Source: Dillenia suffruticosa
Lineage: Eukaryota; Streptophyta; Magnoliopsida; Dilleniales; Dilleniaceae
Length of the DNA: 64,000 nucleotides
NCBI GenBank assembly: GCA_033439265.1
Contig: JAVTVX010000002.1
Span: forward strand, 16,271,674 to 16,335,673
Direction: 5' to 3'
Below, piece by piece: positions 38,239 to 50,556 of this stretch. Within the stretch, counting starts at the first letter, position 1. Every line of letters begins with the position of its first letter. The notes below the pieces were generated by a model. It did not search any database, was not told where the DNA came from, and worked only from the letters and a program-made list of their open reading frames with translations. The position numbers were made by a program, and so were the translations under genes.

Positions 38239-41188
38239 TCAACAAAGAAGAGCTTCCTCATCAATTATTCTTAGCATGTGGTGAACTGCACCCGCTATGT
38301 CCTCTACTGTTGTGAGTCCGCATCCTTCTTCCACCTACACAAACACACCCTTTTCAAAATAATGTCTTTTTCTTTTAAAATTCGAACGCTTTGGTATTCC
38401 TCAAATGCAAATATGTCGAAGAAATTAATCAAGTGCCAGAAAGAAATTCTCCTTCTGTCACATCAAACCCCACCATCATATTATTGTCATTATGGTATCC
38501 TATTAATTACCTCGCCCAATAATACAGCGAAGTAATACTAAATGTACTAAAAAAGTCAAACGTTAGAACTACAAAAAAAGGAAGTAATTCAAAAGTAGAG
38601 ATGGAGACTAGAGAGAGAGAGAGAAAGGGATGGTACCTTAGCACTAATGGAGTAGAGAACCAAAGGTTCCAAAGTGGTGACATTGAGGTGAAGTATGGAG
38701 AGATGGTGGGACTGAAATCCAGCAACAAGCTGAGAGAGTTGTCTAGCACATTTTCGTGAAAGAATCCGGAGGTTGGCATGTGTTTCGATCAGAGTGACTT
38801 CAATGTCTGCAATGGCCTGTTTGCTCTTGGAAGTGTACTTTGATGGATTCTGAGAACATGTGTATTGTGGGTACGCAAAGAACTGAGAAAATGGTGGAGC
38901 TTGTGGCGGTGGCGTCGGCGGCAATTGTGGTGGTGGGAATTTTGAGTTCATGCTTGTTGTTCTTGTTGTGTTGGTACTAGTCTCTTCCTTCATATTTGAT
39001 TTTGCAATTTCTTGTTCAAGTATTTGTAGCTTTTGTGCTTCAAGGCATTGCAAGAGGTGCTCTAATTCCTTCACAAATTCTATTGCTCCGCCTACTATTG
39101 AGGCTTGATCTCCCTGCATGTTACACAATAAAACTAAGATCAATGTCTATTCTTTAATTAATTAACCATGCTTATGAATAAAATTACCAAATAAAATTTG
39201 ATCACTCTGGAATTACTTTGGTCAAACAATATTTTTAACATAAACCCGTTATATAAAAAGTAACCCTTTATTCCAAAAAAATATTTGCAAAGAAAAAAGC
39301 TACTTCTTGGGATTCATCGAAAGACACACATTTTTTAAAAATAAAAAAGAAATCTAAAATACTAATCAATTAGTATCTAATATTTCTCTGGGTTGAAAAA
39401 TTGCATATCTAAAATTCAATTATAACCTCAATGTCATTACTAAAAGGTTGAGTTCTAAAATACGACATCAAATTCCCAAAAAGAAAAAAAAAAAAGGAAT
39501 ATGTATGACCATTATGGATAGTAAGGTACTTAATCTAAAAGGAAATGCCAATTTCTGATTAAGAAATTCCGAAGCTAAACCAACTTTCGAGGCAGAGTGT
39601 TGACCAGAGCAACAAGCAAAAAAGGTAAAGCAAATCACCGATCCCCATTATCCATTAATTTTTCTGATTAAAGGAGTGTAATAATGTTACTTTTGTTGGG
39701 CCTAGCGTGTGGTGTTGAGTTTTCCTATGGTTGAGGAAAATTAGTGCTGAAACTAATGGGTAGGCCTATGGTATAGACTACGGACCCTCTCTCCCTCTCC
39801 CTCTCTCTCACTGCGCGCCTTGCTAGCTTAGCTACTGATTTGGGGACCCTGAAAGGAAACCTAAAGCTGTCGTTTGTCAGCTCCCCCAGACCAGAAATGC
39901 TAATTCTACATTTTTCTTCCTGAATTCATTTGGCTTTCTCTTACTAGCTATTTTTTCTTTGATGTAAGCAAGTCTCTTTCCAATATGTATTATATCAATC
40001 TATGAAAAAAAACCAAATGTCTCATATTATATTTAAAACAATAATCACAAGTGAATACATTAGATATACTTGCCGAAAAATACAATTAGACCTATGAATA
40101 TTACTTTTGTAAAAAAACAAAAAACAAGAAAAAGAAACAGGGTTTTTTTTGGGGGGGGGGGGAAGTACAGAACATGAGAATATAAAAGTAAAAAGGAGAA
40201 AAAGAAGAATGTGCCAAATATTTTGGGCGAGGAGAGAGAAGGAGAGAGATGGAGAGTGACTGAAGCGGAGAGAGGACCCCAGAAAATCATTAATGGAAGG
40301 GTGTGAAGAGGGAGAGCATGATCTGTTGGGACGTTTATGTGTATGAAGTATTTTTTATTAGAAGATTTGTTTTTCAAAAGAAATCACCATAATAGTTGAG
40401 GTGAAACTCTTTGATCGGTGTTCAAAATATGATACTAAAAAATAATAATAATCTACTAAATTATAAGAAGTGACGGGTGAGTAAGGGCACAGCCATATTC
40501 ACTTCAATAAATGAGACTTGCAGAAAATTCCTTTTTATTGCAACTCTGGAACCTACATTAAACTGCTTAAAAATGCCTCACCCTCAGCATCATTCCATTT
40601 CTTCTCAACATCACTTCACCAACCTACCATATATTTGTAGTTTATACCCAAATTATTGGGTCCATTAAATTCCCTAGAAAAATTAAAGAATTCCCCACCT
40701 CCCAAAAGTTAAAAACTAAAATAAAATAAAAAGGAAAGGGAATTTATAGATACACATACCCTTTGAACATAGGATTCAGGCATGAGAGACCTTAGGACAG
40801 AAAGATGTTCATTCATTTGTTTCCTTCTATTTCTCTCAACGGCAATGTGAGTCATTCTTTGAGTCTCAGCTTCCTCTTTGTTCTTACACGCTCTTGGTTT
40901 TCTCCTCCGTTTTTTCCTCCCTTGAACTGCAAGATTTTTCCTCTGTTTGGTGGGTGGTGGTGGGTGTTTATCCAACGGCTGAGATGGTCTTCTCTGCATA
41001 ATCGACAGTGGAGATGAGCCCCGGCCACCAGCCCCAAAAGAATTAGCATTACCAAGAATCTGCTCTTTTGTGTCCGAAAAGAGGTTGCTAGAGTCTGGTG
41101 AGCCATTGCAACTAAATGGGGTTGCACATATTGTATCATAGATTATGAAGTTCAAGAATTCATTTGTTGAAAGTGCTTCTAATGCCAT
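38239..41188 (-). CDS. bHLH transcription factor, subgroup Ia (bHLH71/94/96-like), 3 exons
   Basis: This group Ia bHLH factor belongs to the clade that includes stomatal-lineage-related bHLH71/94/96. Exon 1 is 40760-41188, exon 2 is 38637-39113 and exon 3 is 38239-38334; both introns are phase 0 (donors GTATGT and GTACCA, acceptors TGCAG and TGTAG). The product is 333 aa, near the usual length. The N-terminus MALEAL is typical. A basic nuclear-localisation-like run (RKKRRRKPR, 91-99) precedes the bHLH domain (about 112-165). H114, E118 and R122 form the H-E-R E-box contact set. Exon 1 ends in the loop and exon 2 opens with [11 protein letters not shown]. The C-terminal half of exon 2 plus exon 3 forms the ACT-like region ([11 protein letters not shown] onward). 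Exon 3 encodes only about 31 residues, ending EEALLC. The ATG is preceded in the mRNA by a GA repeat (41188-41220), and another lies at 41455-41476. Confidence 0.92.
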
Positions 41189-41220
41189 CTCTCTCTCTCT
41201 CTCTCGCTCTCTCTCTCTCT
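41188..41220. repeat. (CT)n abutting the bHLH start
   Basis: The run reads GA in the mRNA and abuts the ATG, with one C interruption; a second CT run is at 41455-41476. Confidence 0.95.
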
Positions 41221-43495
41221 TGTTGGGTTTAATGTATTTTTTTTTCTTTCCACCTTTCAAGTCAGCCCTTTTCCAATTCAAAGACTGCAATCATTTTTAT
41301 ACCCATAACTAAATTCAACTGGGGGGTGAGAGAGGGGAAGTGAGAGAGAGAGTATTGCATAACTAGGTTGGGGCACGTGAGAGGGCAGTAAAGCAGTTGT
41401 GCCTTCTCAGCTTCAAAAAGCGAGGAAAAATACGAAGGAAATAGAGGGATTCTTCTCTCTCTCTCTCTCTCTCTCTGTGCCATCACTCACTCTGGCTTAT
41501 TTTGGTTTTTTGCTTCACAAATTTCGTAGAGGCTGTCAATGCTGTCTGAGTTTTTCTGCCATAAGATGAGAAGGGTGGGGGACCCGAATCTAATATTATA
41601 CAAGCATGTATGTGCGTAACAACGATTTACCCAAGCTGTGCAAAAATGCTACTCCTTTATATTTAAAGTTTGGACTCGCAAAATGTTCCAAACAATGAAT
41701 TGCTTCTTCACTCAAGAACCCTAACAATAGATTCCCCATTTGACTTTGATCAGAGAGAAAAATTAATGACTCTTATGATCATATTACCCCATTTTATGTT
41801 ATTAGCTATGAAATTAACTGCAAGATTTTTCCCTTTTTTCCCATTTGCTAAGGGGTTAATAAACCTAAAAATGGAGGTATCGGAAAAGACAAACCAGAAA
41901 ACTGTGGTGAATAAACCTAGATTAAACATTTGTATTTTTTGATATGTCATTAACTGAACAAGATAAATTATAATAAGTCTGGATGATAATACAAACATAT
42001 TGATAGGATTATAGAATTGTTTGCTACACTAAAAAATAATCTGTCAACACTTTTACCGTGTACTGAAGGGTGAATCTTGGGAGGTCCACGAGAAAGAGTA
42101 TCTGTGCTAATAGATTTCATGAAATTTCTAAGATTATACTTAGGTACAAGAAAAATAATACACTTATGTGAGTGTTTTTAAAATAAAATATCAAATGATT
42201 TAGCACTTTCATGGAGACCAAAGACCATCCAACGGGCAGGGGTGTGTCGGAGTCCCATGCATGTGATGTCAGTTGTCAGCCTCGTTGGTGAAAATGAGAA
42301 ATCACAGCTATAGAAGCTCTGAAAATTACTTAACACATGATTAGGAAAAAATGAAAGATAAAACATTTTTGTATATTTTTCAAAATATTAAAAAATGTTT
42401 TCCAATTTATTGAAATTTTTATTTACATTCCAAATGAAAGAAATAGGGGGAGAGTGGCGCGTGTTTGCACGTGCCCGAGAAGAGAGAGAGAGAGAAAATC
42501 TTATAAACACGTTTTCAAATTAGCTTTAAAATCGATTTTTCAAAAATTGACATTAAATCAATTTTACCACAATCAACTTTAAACCCAAAATCGAATTCGT
42601 AAATTTCTTTTATTAGCCAAATAGGAAAATGGGTAGATTTGAAATCAATTTATTCCAATAGTTTTAGAATAAAAATATAAAATCTCAATATTTTAATAAA
42701 TTAGACTCCATTTCTCAATAACCCCAAAAAACAAAAGGGAAAATAGATAAATCGATTCCCAAAATGGAAAGCATATGATGATGCCCCAAGAGAAAAGGTA
42801 GAACTTTAATTTGTTTCTCTTTTTTTGAAAAGCATTTCTTGTTTTTTTTTTTAATTACCAAACAAAATATGCTGTTTCCCTCTCCCTCTCAATGTCACGG
42901 GGTATTAGGGGTTACCATCCAAACTCAAGCTTGGTAGAGGCCACGAGCACAACAACTTTTTGCCTCATGGGGGTTCCCGAATATTAAATCTACCAAGTAA
43001 CCAAGTAAAATTATGTTGGGTTTAATTTGATTTAAATTACAACAATATCCACAATTTATTTTCTAAGCAAAACTTGATACCATCTGAAACTAGCTTCAAT
43101 TTTGAGAACTTTGCTCGAACACCAGTGGCTGGACCGTTCTCCGTAGATGTGACCCGGATGCATAAATAAGCCGAATTCCTAGTTTGTCACCTTATGCAAG
43201 TAATATATATATATATACATATTTTTCTTTATTTGTTCTTATCTTAGTTTTCTTTGTGCAATTCAAATCAGGGTATCAGATCTTGTGAACTAGGTTGATT
43301 TGGCTCGGATCAAACAAGCTAACACACGGCACCTTAGAATGTTTGGTGGGCTATGCACACTAAACAAAGAGCATGGATAGGTTACTGAAAGTCCTAAATT
43401 ACTGCTCGCAAATAAGCACCACAAAAACAAGAGAACTTAAAATTTAGAAACCATATACTATAGAATGATAATATGATGCATGTAGGTGTGAATAC

Positions 43496-43552
43496 AGAGA
43501 GAGAGAGAAAGTCCCCAAGGGGATAGAGAGAGAGAGAGAGAGAGGGGGGGGG
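43496..43552. repeat. Two GA microsatellites with G run
   Basis: GA runs flank GTCCCCAAGGGGAT, and the second ends in a run of G. Confidence 0.9.
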
Positions 43553-46448
43553 AGTAATGAACTGTTGCCTTTCCTCGCGATGAGGACAGAGGAGGGGTGG
43601 TCGGCCTTGGACCATGGTCCAACCTGTCAGACTTCCTGCAGAGGAATCCATGTGAATACCAGCTTCGTCCTGATAAGTACACCTTTTTAGCAATCAACCC
43701 TCAAATTTTCCACACCCCACCATCAAATATAATTTTATATTTCATGCACATCTTTTCCAATCAACTTTCCACCACCTTTTGCATCCCCCTCCTCCCCTCC
43801 TTCCTCTGCTGTTTATTTTGCACCTTTAGAAAGCCTAACAAAATCTAAGCACTGCAGCACTCTCCACAGAGAAGTACACGACAAATATAATAAAATAATC
43901 TCTGCAGAAAGTTATGGGCAAATGTTACATGAATATGCATGTGAATGTGAGCAATGCCCATGTGCATCCAAGTGAGGATGGTGCACCCATATGAATATTG
44001 GGACCATAAATATGTTCAAAATCAACTCTGCCCAGTTGATTTTGCTCCATAAGAGAGAAAAGAAACAAAATATTTTCAAAATAATCCATTTCCGGTAAGT
44101 TAGACAATAGAATCCAAGTAATATGAACACAAGACCAATACCTAATCCTTGCCTTGTCAGTTGAAGGCATAAGCGACTTGCTAGAACCTCTATGGACATG
44201 AAATTTATTAGAATCTGATCAGAAACTGAAAGTGAAGACAAACACTACAGATCTCATGGTTTTCACAACATCTGTTTTATTTATTGATTTTTTTCCTTCT
44301 TTTTTTTGGGGGTTTTGATTGAAGGTTTCACAACATATGCTATGCAAGATCACCACCAAGATTTTATTTCAATGCCTGTAATGTACAATATGCCAACAAA
44401 AAAAGACAGAATAAATGAGCATAAAATCAAAATTAAAAGCGCCGTGGCTGCTGAGACAAATAGGGTATCTATAGACAAGTCAACCAGCCCAGTCCGGACA
44501 CTTTCCCGCGCCATTTAGAGTTGAGTCATAAATTTTATTGCTTTGATATGAATGTAAGGAATGGATGGGAAAAGAGATTTATTCACCAAAAGAGATGCTG
44601 GTAGTAAATTTCTGTCAAATGCTTATTCAAGTTTTGAAAATCTACATCCTGGTATGAGATCGTAAAGCATTAAGGTTCCCAATGCCTGCAAAAGTGGTGA
44701 ACCTAAGACGGCTCAATGTTTTGAAATAACACTAAAAACAGAGTGAGATGATGTCCTCCCACTCCCTTAAATATATTCATGCACAGAGAAACACTAAGAA
44801 TAATGACTAATGAGAAACATATCCAAGTCAGGCAAGCATGAATTGTACCTAGTCTCAGACCCCCCCCCCAAGCATCAGTGGAGCATAGAATGTGAAACCC
44901 TTCCCATCCCCAAAACCAGACCACTCTGCTCCCTAGCCCCTTTACCACATCCCCACCCCCCAAAAAAGTAATAATAATAACCACCCAAAAGAAAAAAAGC
45001 ATGGGAACAGAAAATGGAAGACTACCAACAAGATGTATGGGCTACAATATTCAATTTATTATCTCCAGCAATAGAGAGGAGACGAGTATAGAACTAGCTG
45101 AAACCTCAGAAATCTCCCGGTGTTTAATTGGGTCAGTAAGCTTTGCACACCTGATTGCGTAATAAGATAGTTTCCTTGGCCATTTATGTCTGTGCTGACA
45201 CATGTAAACCTTTCAAGTAAAAAAAAAAAATTTTTAAAAATTCACAAGAAATGCAGCTGACCAAAAACATTTTAGGAGTCTACAGACATTTCCATTAACA
45301 AGTTTTATGCATAGAGTTCATGCCAGCATTATTACAATTAGGGAATCAACAAGCTGTAAACAAGCAAATTGCTGCATAAAGAAGCAAAACTTTTACCAGT
45401 AGGTAACCACGTCACATGCACATGATAGTTCGAGTCATTGATATAGACCCACAGAGATGAACTTGGTGTACAGGAAAACGCAGTGACGCATAAAGAAGCA
45501 GGAGGACCCCTATTGCTTTTTTAAAAAAATTGGTAATTGTACTTAATTTCTTTTTTTTTTTTAAATGATGCGTAAACATGGGTTGGACTCCAATTCTCTC
45601 TTCAATCTGACATCCAGCATGACAATAACATGGTAATTGTACTTAATCTTAACAATTCAACCTTAATTGATCATTTCATCATACAAAATTTTTTTCTTTT
45701 TATTTTTTATAAAAAAATCAGATCTTATAGTGTTTGGAAATGTCGGTAAGATTTGAAATCGGCCTAAGCTCTCAGATCATATAGTGTTTGGTTAAACTAT
45801 AAATGGAGAAATCAAGGCTCCAAAACTATCTAAAAGCAAGAATATCCGGGTGAAGAAAAATGACCAAAAATTGGGCACGCCTGTGCAAGGAAGGGGGTGA
45901 GGGTGGACACGGTAGAAGAAAAGATGGACCACCAGAGGGATATCAAAGGCAAGAGTTTGTGTTGAAGGGTTCAACTGATGTACTTTCAAGCTTTAAGCAT
46001 GTAGCACCAAGATAAAATATTCAACACACAAAATCTGAACCATCCAAAACTTTCAACAATCACAAAAATATTTTCTCTAGGTAATCACAATTAGGAAAAG
46101 CGAGACCTTAAATGTAGGACATTTAGTGAAACGTTGAAGTATGCTGTTAAAAACCTAAATACAAGTTATCCATAAAGATTTGAGTATTAAAGGTTTTGCT
46201 AAAGAGATAATTTTAGATAGTAATGAGTGACTTAAAAGAATGCTAAATAGTTGATTTATTATTATTATTATTATTTTAAGTTTCTACAAATAGTTTATTT
46301 TTACTTCTCTCATTTTATTATTTTTATTGTTTATTTTTTAGTGTTATCTTCTTTATTTTTGTTTTCAAATTTTAATTTTAATTTTTTATTTTTACTACTA
46401 TTTCTATTTATTTATTTTTTTCTCTCATATATTGGTCTTTCAAACGAT

Positions 46449-46492
46449 CGACTCCAAAATTTGGGATTAACGCTTAATTTGTTGTTGTTGTA
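46449..46492 (+). repeat. Retroposon-like 3' tail, copy 2
   Basis: CGACTCCAAAATTTGGGATT continues to TTTGTTGTTGTTGTA, matching 9862-9912. The 5' part of the element is not recognisable. Confidence 0.5.
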
Positions 46493-46839
46493 ATCATAGA
46501 AAAAGCCAACAAGCAATCTTCAATGTACTGATTGGAGAGATATTACATTGTTGGACAGAAAATGAAATAAATGCTAGTTTTGGCAGATGCTATGGAAATT
46601 GCCCAGTTTACACATTCAGATTACTGAAAGATCAACATACAGATAAACTATCTGTAATTACAGTATATACTATGGCTTAATAATGCCAAGACTTCTTCGG
46701 TATCTTATCAGTTCACAGAAGATAAAAACTAAAGAAATTTAGGGGGTAGTAGCAATTACATTATCTGCCCTAGCTACAAAGAAAGAATCGAAGAGGCTAA
46801 ATCATGACTGAATCAATAGAATTTCAAACGCATCCTTAC

Positions 46840-49800
46840 CAAATATGCTGAAAATCCCTTGTTTAGACTAATAATGTCCATTCCCCATTCTGCAGAAAGC
46901 AGATTAGTGTTTAAGCCTTGAAGTAAGCATATTTGGTACCCTGAAGAATTAAACCCATGATTGATACATAAAAAAACTAGTCTACATACATAAAAAAATA
47001 TTAAGCCCAGCTCAAAATGGTGTACCAATAAGAACCAAAAATCCCATGGCACCACAATATCTTGGGGTAATATCTATTGTGGATGTGAGGATTGATACAA
47101 CAGCAAGCGAAAAGAAGAAATTCCAATGCACCGAAATTCTCCAACATGAACCTAGAGAAACAGAAGATACGGTTTTTACCTTGAGAACTATGACCAACAG
47201 GTAAAAGGTGAAACAGTGACAAAGGAAAACACACAAAAACATAAACACAGCATGTAATATTTGAGTCCTGTATGAATAAATAAAGACACAGAGCTAAACA
47301 GCATTATGCAACTAATTTCTGGTTTTGCATTTGAATCTAAATAAAACAAACTCCTAATGATGGAAATAACCATTACTTAATTTCCTAAAATACCGGGAAA
47401 AGGAGATTTCCCACAATACCAGGAAAAGGGGAGAGACAAATTTATGAGAACAAAGGAACATACAGAAAGCAAGAACCCGGGGGGAGAGAAGGGGAAGGGG
47501 AAAGAAAAAAAAAACAGATTTTTCTGTATTTGCTTAATGTCTTAGGCTTAGACATCAAGGAACTAGCAGGTGGAAGCTGAGAAAGAAGTAAGAGTTAAAA
47601 TGAAATCTAAGGATAACATTCACTGAGCTAATCACTTAGCAATTAGCAACAGTTTTCTGAAGACAGACTGAACAAGCTTATTCAACATATTGTGTGGATT
47701 TCTCATTGCGATGACACATTGTATACATTTTACCCTTTCCCATTTTCTCTCCATCAGTTTAGCTAAATTGGGAGGTTGAAAAAGAAATACCCATGTGACT
47801 TGAACCATTTGAAATTATTTGCTCACATGGGTCAATGATGTCCTCCATAAGAGTGAGTAAAAGCAAATCAAAATGGCAGATTATCACTTGGCTAAAACAA
47901 ACAGATAAAGATTTAAAATGCATATAAGTTTTCAAAAGGTTAAACCATGAGAATATACTTGGAAGAAAAAGAAAGGAATGAAAGGAAAGAAAATCCAAAG
48001 TTGACACGTTAGAAGATGAAACTTGAAAAATAACATTATTCCCCACAAGTATCGTTATCAACACAATTTTAACCTATACCCGCTACTGTAACATGGTATG
48101 CTTTCAATTTTTTCACGAAAAGAAGTAAACATATAATTATATATCTCTATCTAATAAATCTCAAACATCGAACAAAATAACGAAGGAATCCAAGAAGGTT
48201 GGAAAACAAAGGTTGGGATCAAGTAAATAAGAAAATGCGATTAAAAATATAAAGAACGAAAAACAAAATACTTAGACCAAAACGAGAAAGAAAATAAAAT
48301 TAAAAAGAATGGGAGGAATAGGAACCCCCTCCCCGCTCTATGAAGGTGACTGAGCTGGCCCCTCAAGTAAATAGAGCACCTTGATGACTGCTCAAAATGC
48401 CTTTGACAACACTTTGTGTAATCTAAAGCTAACTTCACATTCAAAAGCTAAGTATGGATCACTTTTGTGAAATATACTGGGGAACAGTAAACTTGCAGTT
48501 ATCTTTGTCAAAACAAAAGCAATGTTAATCTTGTGCTGCTAACCATCACCTTTTGATGAAAACCATTTAAATCTGAAGTAAGTGATCATTTATCCACAGA
48601 TACTTCACTTTTTCTTTCATTGCTAAAAAATCCTTCTTTCATTGCTAAAAAATCCTCAAAAAAGAATTCTCCCAAACATCTCCTAGCTCTATCAGAAAGC
48701 TTCTCCCCATTTAAGCAAATAAAAACACCATCTCCATAGGTCATTCTGCTTAGAATAGGCTATTTACAAGAAAGGTTGTGAATTATTCTATATCACAACA
48801 GGTTGCTCAAACTAAGGCCTAACAGTGCATTTGGGAATTAATAGGAAGAGGAGAAGGTTGATTCAATGCCAAAATTTATTGGTATAATGATCACTTTATA
48901 ACATGTTATGGAGAAATTTGATACTTTTTTCAAAAGCTCCACATTTTCTGCCAAAAACATTTGTCATATGTTGACAAATGTGATAATTAGAACAGGACAA
49001 AAATGTCACATCCGTGGGTTCAAGTGGGTAATCCCACCTGAACAATACCTAAATCAACCAGATAATCTGAGGTTTGCAGAAAGCAAGAAGCTCTCAGGAC
49101 CAGTTTCCAGAGCATAACATTCTACCGCATTATCTCCCACTATAGCTTGCAAATAAAGCAGCAATATAATGGCTAAATGAATCCCGAAAATTGATATAAA
49201 AAAAAATGAATCCCGAAAATGTGTGAGATAGCTTTATAAACCATCAATCTTAACAGGGGTAGAATTTGACACGAACATTGAAAACGAAAGGGTGAAAACC
49301 TAGTTGTACAGTTCTGACCTGATAGTCCACACCTACAGTAGAAAGTAGACGACCAAACCCAAGAATGATGAGAGGACTAGTAGATAGGATTGAGTTCTTC
49401 CATTTGCTGCAAGAGAATGACAGAATGAGCTAGAAACCAATACTAATTTACTAACTGACATCAGCTAAGTTAATTATTTTTAATTAACTAATTATGTATT
49501 TGCTTAGCCAAAAGAGACAGAAATTAATTAATTATTCACTATTTTCCAATTTTGTAAAGTACAATATAGAAGCAAAAAAAAAAAAATGTAATGAGAAAAT
49601 TTTGCATCTTATCATCCCGAAGGATATTCACCTGTTTGTTATTCTTTCAGAGGGTAATCTTATCACTTCATTACCTGCTAGCAGTTATTACCCTGAGCTC
49701 TTCAAAAGTAGAGAGCCAATGAAATTTTTTTTTTGGGGGGGGGGGGGGATGTTGTGGCTATTCTTTGTTAGAAAAGGCAACATTAAAGCTCCCAAAAACT

Positions 49801-50328
49801 ACCATGGAAGCAACGTCAACACATTTCACAAGCAACTTGACGAAAATAGGGTACACTTTAATTTATTTTCCCCATAATTTCACAAAGCAAAATAAACTGA
49901 TATCTGTAGCTCTCAGTTTCTACCATGAAAGAAGGCAGAAAGATAACCAGCAAATCAAAACAAATTGGACGTACTGCCAGCTTGCATCATTAAAGAACGA
50001 AGCTGTATTTTTCAAAGTAAGCCATGCACAAATTTAAAACTAGCCCCAAGTGTCAATAAACTCAAACAAAAATGTGTGTTTAACAAAATTATATTCGAAT
50101 AGATATTGCAGACGAACACAATTAGAGGAAAGCTTTAAGCCAAGTTCCAAATTTTGACAGATGGTGGCCAAGAAACATTAAACTGAAGCCATAAATATCT
50201 TTACATTGTCCTTTTGTCCTCATATTAGAAGAGGAAAAGCTAAAATCAACTCAGCTGGAAGGGATATTCCGGGCCTGTCGAGAAACCAATGAATTCGCAA
50301 GTACAAAACAGCCTACCCCAACATCCAT
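46840..50328 (-). pseudogene. Decayed PIG-W/GWT1 (GPI inositol acyltransferase) gene fragment
   Basis: PIG-W/GWT1 acylates the inositol of GPI-anchor precursors in the ER membrane. Four ordered exon-like segments on the minus strand match its middle part. They are 50255-50328 (MDVGVGCFVLANSLVSRQAR), 49319-49406 (SPLIILGFGRLLSTVGVDYQ), 47026-47151 (VHWNFFFSLAVVSILTS) and 46840-46940 (GLNTNLLSAEWGMDIISLNK). Lesions are visible. The donor after the first segment reads CCAG|CTGAGT where GT is expected. The third exon needs one extra base between VHVGEF and VHWNFFF. The fourth appears to lack about four bases before its end, where IFSIFG lies in another frame. I see no convincing N-terminal or C-terminal exons, although both flanks have room. 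The match rests on remembered Arabidopsis At4g17910. Sequencing error at all three sites is less likely than pseudogenisation. Confidence 0.7.
48612..48655. repeat. 22-bp perfect tandem duplication
   Basis: TTCTTTCATTGCTAAAAAAT plus CC occurs twice head to tail, inside the PIG-W relic's large intron. Confidence 0.95.
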
Positions 50329-50460
50329 CTGACACGGAGAGGATTTAAGTGTGGAAATCAAATAGAAGGACTAAACACCAGATAAATTAATTATATTACC
50401 AGTCAAATACAAAAGCAAAAGACCTTTTTCATATAAATTTGAACTGCTTCTGCTATATAG

Positions 50461-50556
50461 TTCAACATACTACGATTGTCATTTGAAGAAGGCCATGAGG
50501 TCGAAACACTGGAGGAAGCCAAGGCTGCACTTCGGAAGCTTCTAAACAAAGGTTAA
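50461..50556 (+). other. Possible orphan terminal exon
   Basis: After an acceptor-like TATATAG, 31 codons stay open to TAA and read FNILRLSFEEGHEVETLEEA, then a Lys/Leu-rich end. The composition looks coding, but no upstream plus-strand exon was found. The minus strand is also open here in one frame. Unassigned. Confidence 0.25.

Larger units (their letters stand above)
41189..46839. other. Intergenic, 5.6 kb
   Basis: Contains the bHLH leader and promoter at its left. The remainder shows microsatellites, a 55-bp-spaced repeat (CAGATC..TATAGTGTTTGG at about 45718 and 45773) and a retroposon tail. Missing C-terminal PIG-W exons were looked for here and not found. Confidence 0.5.

Noticed and set aside
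38067..38264. Open frame ending the bHLH gene with many extra residues
   Set aside because: It is out of frame with the spliced exon 3, which ends at TGA 38239-38241 as expected for the family length.
43261..43290. GGGTATCAGATCT as a second retrotransposon primer-binding site
   Set aside because: It diverges from TGGTATCAGAGC and no flanking LTRs were seen.
45792..45989. Short minus-strand ORF with hydrophobic residues
   Set aside because: No start context, no family features, no neighbouring exons; typical of chance ORFs in this AT-rich DNA.
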